Shown here in pieces: positions 11,808 to 13,195 of a stretch of DNA of 13,195 nt. The position numbers and the translations under genes are program-made. Location: NCBI GenBank assembly GCA_027005175.1, contig JALTMC010000609.1:1-13195 (forward strand). Reading direction: 5' to 3'. This stretch comes from Myxococcales bacterium. GTDB lineage: Bacteria > Myxococcota_C > UBA6777. The notes under the pieces were generated by a model that had not been told where the DNA came from, did no database searches, and worked only from the letters and a program-made list of their open reading frames with translations. The number at the start of each line of letters is the position of its first letter. Position 1 is the stretch's first letter.

Positions 11808-13195
11808 ATGAGACAAAAACTGCGATTCCTGCGGCGCTTTGGAATATTTGTTGTGATTGCCTTCATGACGGGTGTGACCCTACTCCAGGGTTGCAATTGC
11901 AACGAAAATGTATCTCTCTCGACAGACGCAGAGATTCAATCCATCCCCAAAAGCTTGATCTTTGAATCGATTCCCATTGGAAACAAACTGACCCGTGAGA
12001 TGATTATCAAAAACGTTGGGCGAGGAGAACTCAAGCTCACAGAGCTGTCTGTTGTGAATGAGACAGCAGGCAATCCCTTTAAGCTGCTCACTCAAAAAGA
12101 ACTACCTTTAGTGATTGAAGCGGGAAAAACCATCTCACTACGAATTCGCTATGAACCCAAACGAGCGGGTCGTGCCAAGGGTTATATCAAGACCATCAGC
12201 AACGCAAAGAACTCAGACCCAACGGGACTTTTCAAGATAAACTTACGCTCTACAGAGTTGTCGGCCGATATCTCAGCACTGCCGAATCCGGTAGAATTTG
12301 GTGCCGTCAGACCGAATGAAAAGTCAACCAAAACAGTTACGATAACCAACAAAGGCTCGGCAGTTCTTCAACTCTTCAGTGCCGACTTTGAAAAGAATAG
12401 TGAAAAAGAGTTTAAGGTGGAAAGCAATCTGGCGTTTCCATTGGATGTAAACCCCGGTAAGTCCGTAACCATCAAGATCTCTTATTCACCCAAAAAGCCA
12501 TTGGCGGATGAAACTCTACGACTGCGTAACAACACCAAAACAACAGCCAATTATCCGGTGCGATTGGTGGGTAAGCTCGCAGCCCCAGATATTCAGGTAA
12601 AGCCGCTAAAGCTCGTCTTTGATACCACCGCTGTTGGCACAAAAGAGACAAAGACATTTGAGATTTTCAACAGAGGAACAACAACCTTAGATGTAACGGG
12701 CATTACATTGGGTAGTGGCACGAGTCAGGATTTTGATCTGCCGACACTACCGACATTTCCACTGTCGATTGAGCCTGAGAAGTCAAAGAAGATCGAGGTT
12801 CAGTACAACTCCACAGACGTCAAGGATGACACGGGAACCGTAAAGATTGCCAGCAATGACCCGGACTCTCCAGAGGTAAAGGTTGAGCTGGAAGGTAAAG
12901 CACAAGGCTGCAACCTTGTCGCAGTACCAACCCAACTGCATTTTACGCGGGGTCAACGCAAGCAAGTCGCGATTGTGAATCAAGGCAATCGACCTTGTAC
13001 CTACAAGCGTGCTGGATTCTCCCCCACAACCAGCAAAGAGTTCTCTTTTTTCTTGCCTCCCCCCTCCGCTCAGATCTTGGGTCCAGGACAGAAGCTTGAT
13101 CTGTTGGTCAAATTTACTCCAGCCGACGGCAAGGATGACAAGGGGGAACTGGTGGTCGAGTCCGACGATCCAGACACCCCTCAACTCAAGATAGC
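11808..13195 (+). CDS. Lipoprotein with ASH-type (choice-of-anchor D) repeats, N-terminal 462 residues; 3' end outside window
   Basis: The frame is open from ATG 11808 to the right edge. An in-frame TAA at 11793 fixes the start region, and AAAGGTG at 11794-11800 sits 7 bases before the ATG. The N-terminus MRQKLRFLRRFG is basic, followed by a hydrophobic core and the lipobox LLQGC, giving a lipidated Cys29; the mature protein begins CNCNEN, typical of myxobacterial lipoproteins. Asn at +2 does not match the inner-membrane retention signal. Four repeats of about 100-110 residues follow (about 43-145, 150-250, 261-362 and 368 onward, incomplete). Each has a 'LxFxxxxVGxxxxxxxxIxNxGxxxLxL' type start (VEFGAVRPNEKSTKTVTITNKG, split over two strands; LVFDTTAVGTKETKTFEIFN) and ends in a 'DPDSP/DPDTP' block, as in ASPM-SPD2-Hydin domains. 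Repeat 4 has Cys368 and Cys397, which could form a disulfide. A structural role in the envelope is inferred. Confidence 0.9.
   Translation, partial: MRQKLRFLRRFGIFVVIAFMTGVTLLQGCNCNENVSLSTDAEIQSIPKSLIFESIPIGNKLTREMIIKNVGRGELKLTELSVVNETAGNPFKLLTQKELPLVIEAGKTISLRIRYEPKRAGRAKGYIKTISNAKNSDPTGLFKINLRSTELSADISALPNPVEFGAVRPNEKSTKTVTITNKGSAVLQLFSADFEKNSEKEFKVESNLAFPLDVNPGKSVTIKISYSPKKPLADETLRLRNNTKTTANYPVRLVGKLAAPDIQVKPLKLVFDTTAVGTKETKTFEIFNRGTTTLDVTGITLGSGTSQDFDLPTLPTFPLSIEPEKSKKIEVQYNSTDVKDDTGTVKIASNDPDSPEVKVELEGKAQGCNLVAVPTQLHFTRGQRKQVAIVNQGNRPCTYKRAGFSPTTSKEFSFFLPPPSAQILGPGQKLDLLVKFTPADGKDDKGELVVESDDPDTPQLKI

Overview
The window looks like chromosome from a myxobacterium-like lineage (Myxococcota, Bradymonadota or a relative in the old Deltaproteobacteria). 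Three things suggest this: a MYXO-CTERM-like tail (Cys motif, membrane helix, Arg residues) on a giant exported protein, a flanking lipoprotein that starts its mature part with Cys-Asn-Cys-Asn and then carries ASH-type (choice-of-anchor D) beta-sandwich repeats, and heavy use of CARDB, FG-GAP/VCBS and FN3 modules. By eye the base composition is near 50% G+C, far below Myxococcus itself, so a known soil genus is unlikely. Nothing here fixes the species.

Layout. Positions 1-732 (minus strand) hold the N-terminal part of a lipoprotein gene that runs off the left edge. A 320-bp AT-rich divergent region (733-1052) follows. It contains a possible 42-codon upstream ORF (925-1053) whose TGA overlaps the ATG of the next gene. 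Positions 1053-11345 (plus strand) are a single 3,430-residue gene and fill most of the window. A 462-bp intergenic region (11346-11807) carries several hairpins, a weak 91-codon ORF and a small tandem-repeat patch directly before the last gene. From 11808 to the right edge (plus strand) is the N-terminal part of an ASH-domain lipoprotein.

The giant protein has, in order: signal peptide; prenyltransferase/squalene-oxidase-type alpha/alpha toroid with QxxDGSW-like motifs; five CARDB domains; three FN3 units, two of them apparently split by discoidin-like (F5/8 type C) insertions; a sixth CARDB; a von Willebrand factor A domain with a DTSGS metal site; two more CARDB domains and an Ig-like stretch; a five-motif FG-GAP/VCBS region; further beta-sandwich domains; an NHL-like propeller; a six-unit Thr-Glu-Pro linker; and the MYXO-CTERM-like anchor.

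All three confident genes encode exported, envelope-associated proteins without an enzymatic domain visible inside the window. The simplest reading is a surface or adhesion locus: a very large anchored surface protein flanked by two lipoproteins. The left lipoprotein may belong to the transglutaminase-like family, but the part that would prove it lies outside the window. No RNA genes, CRISPR arrays, insertion sequences or phage genes were found.
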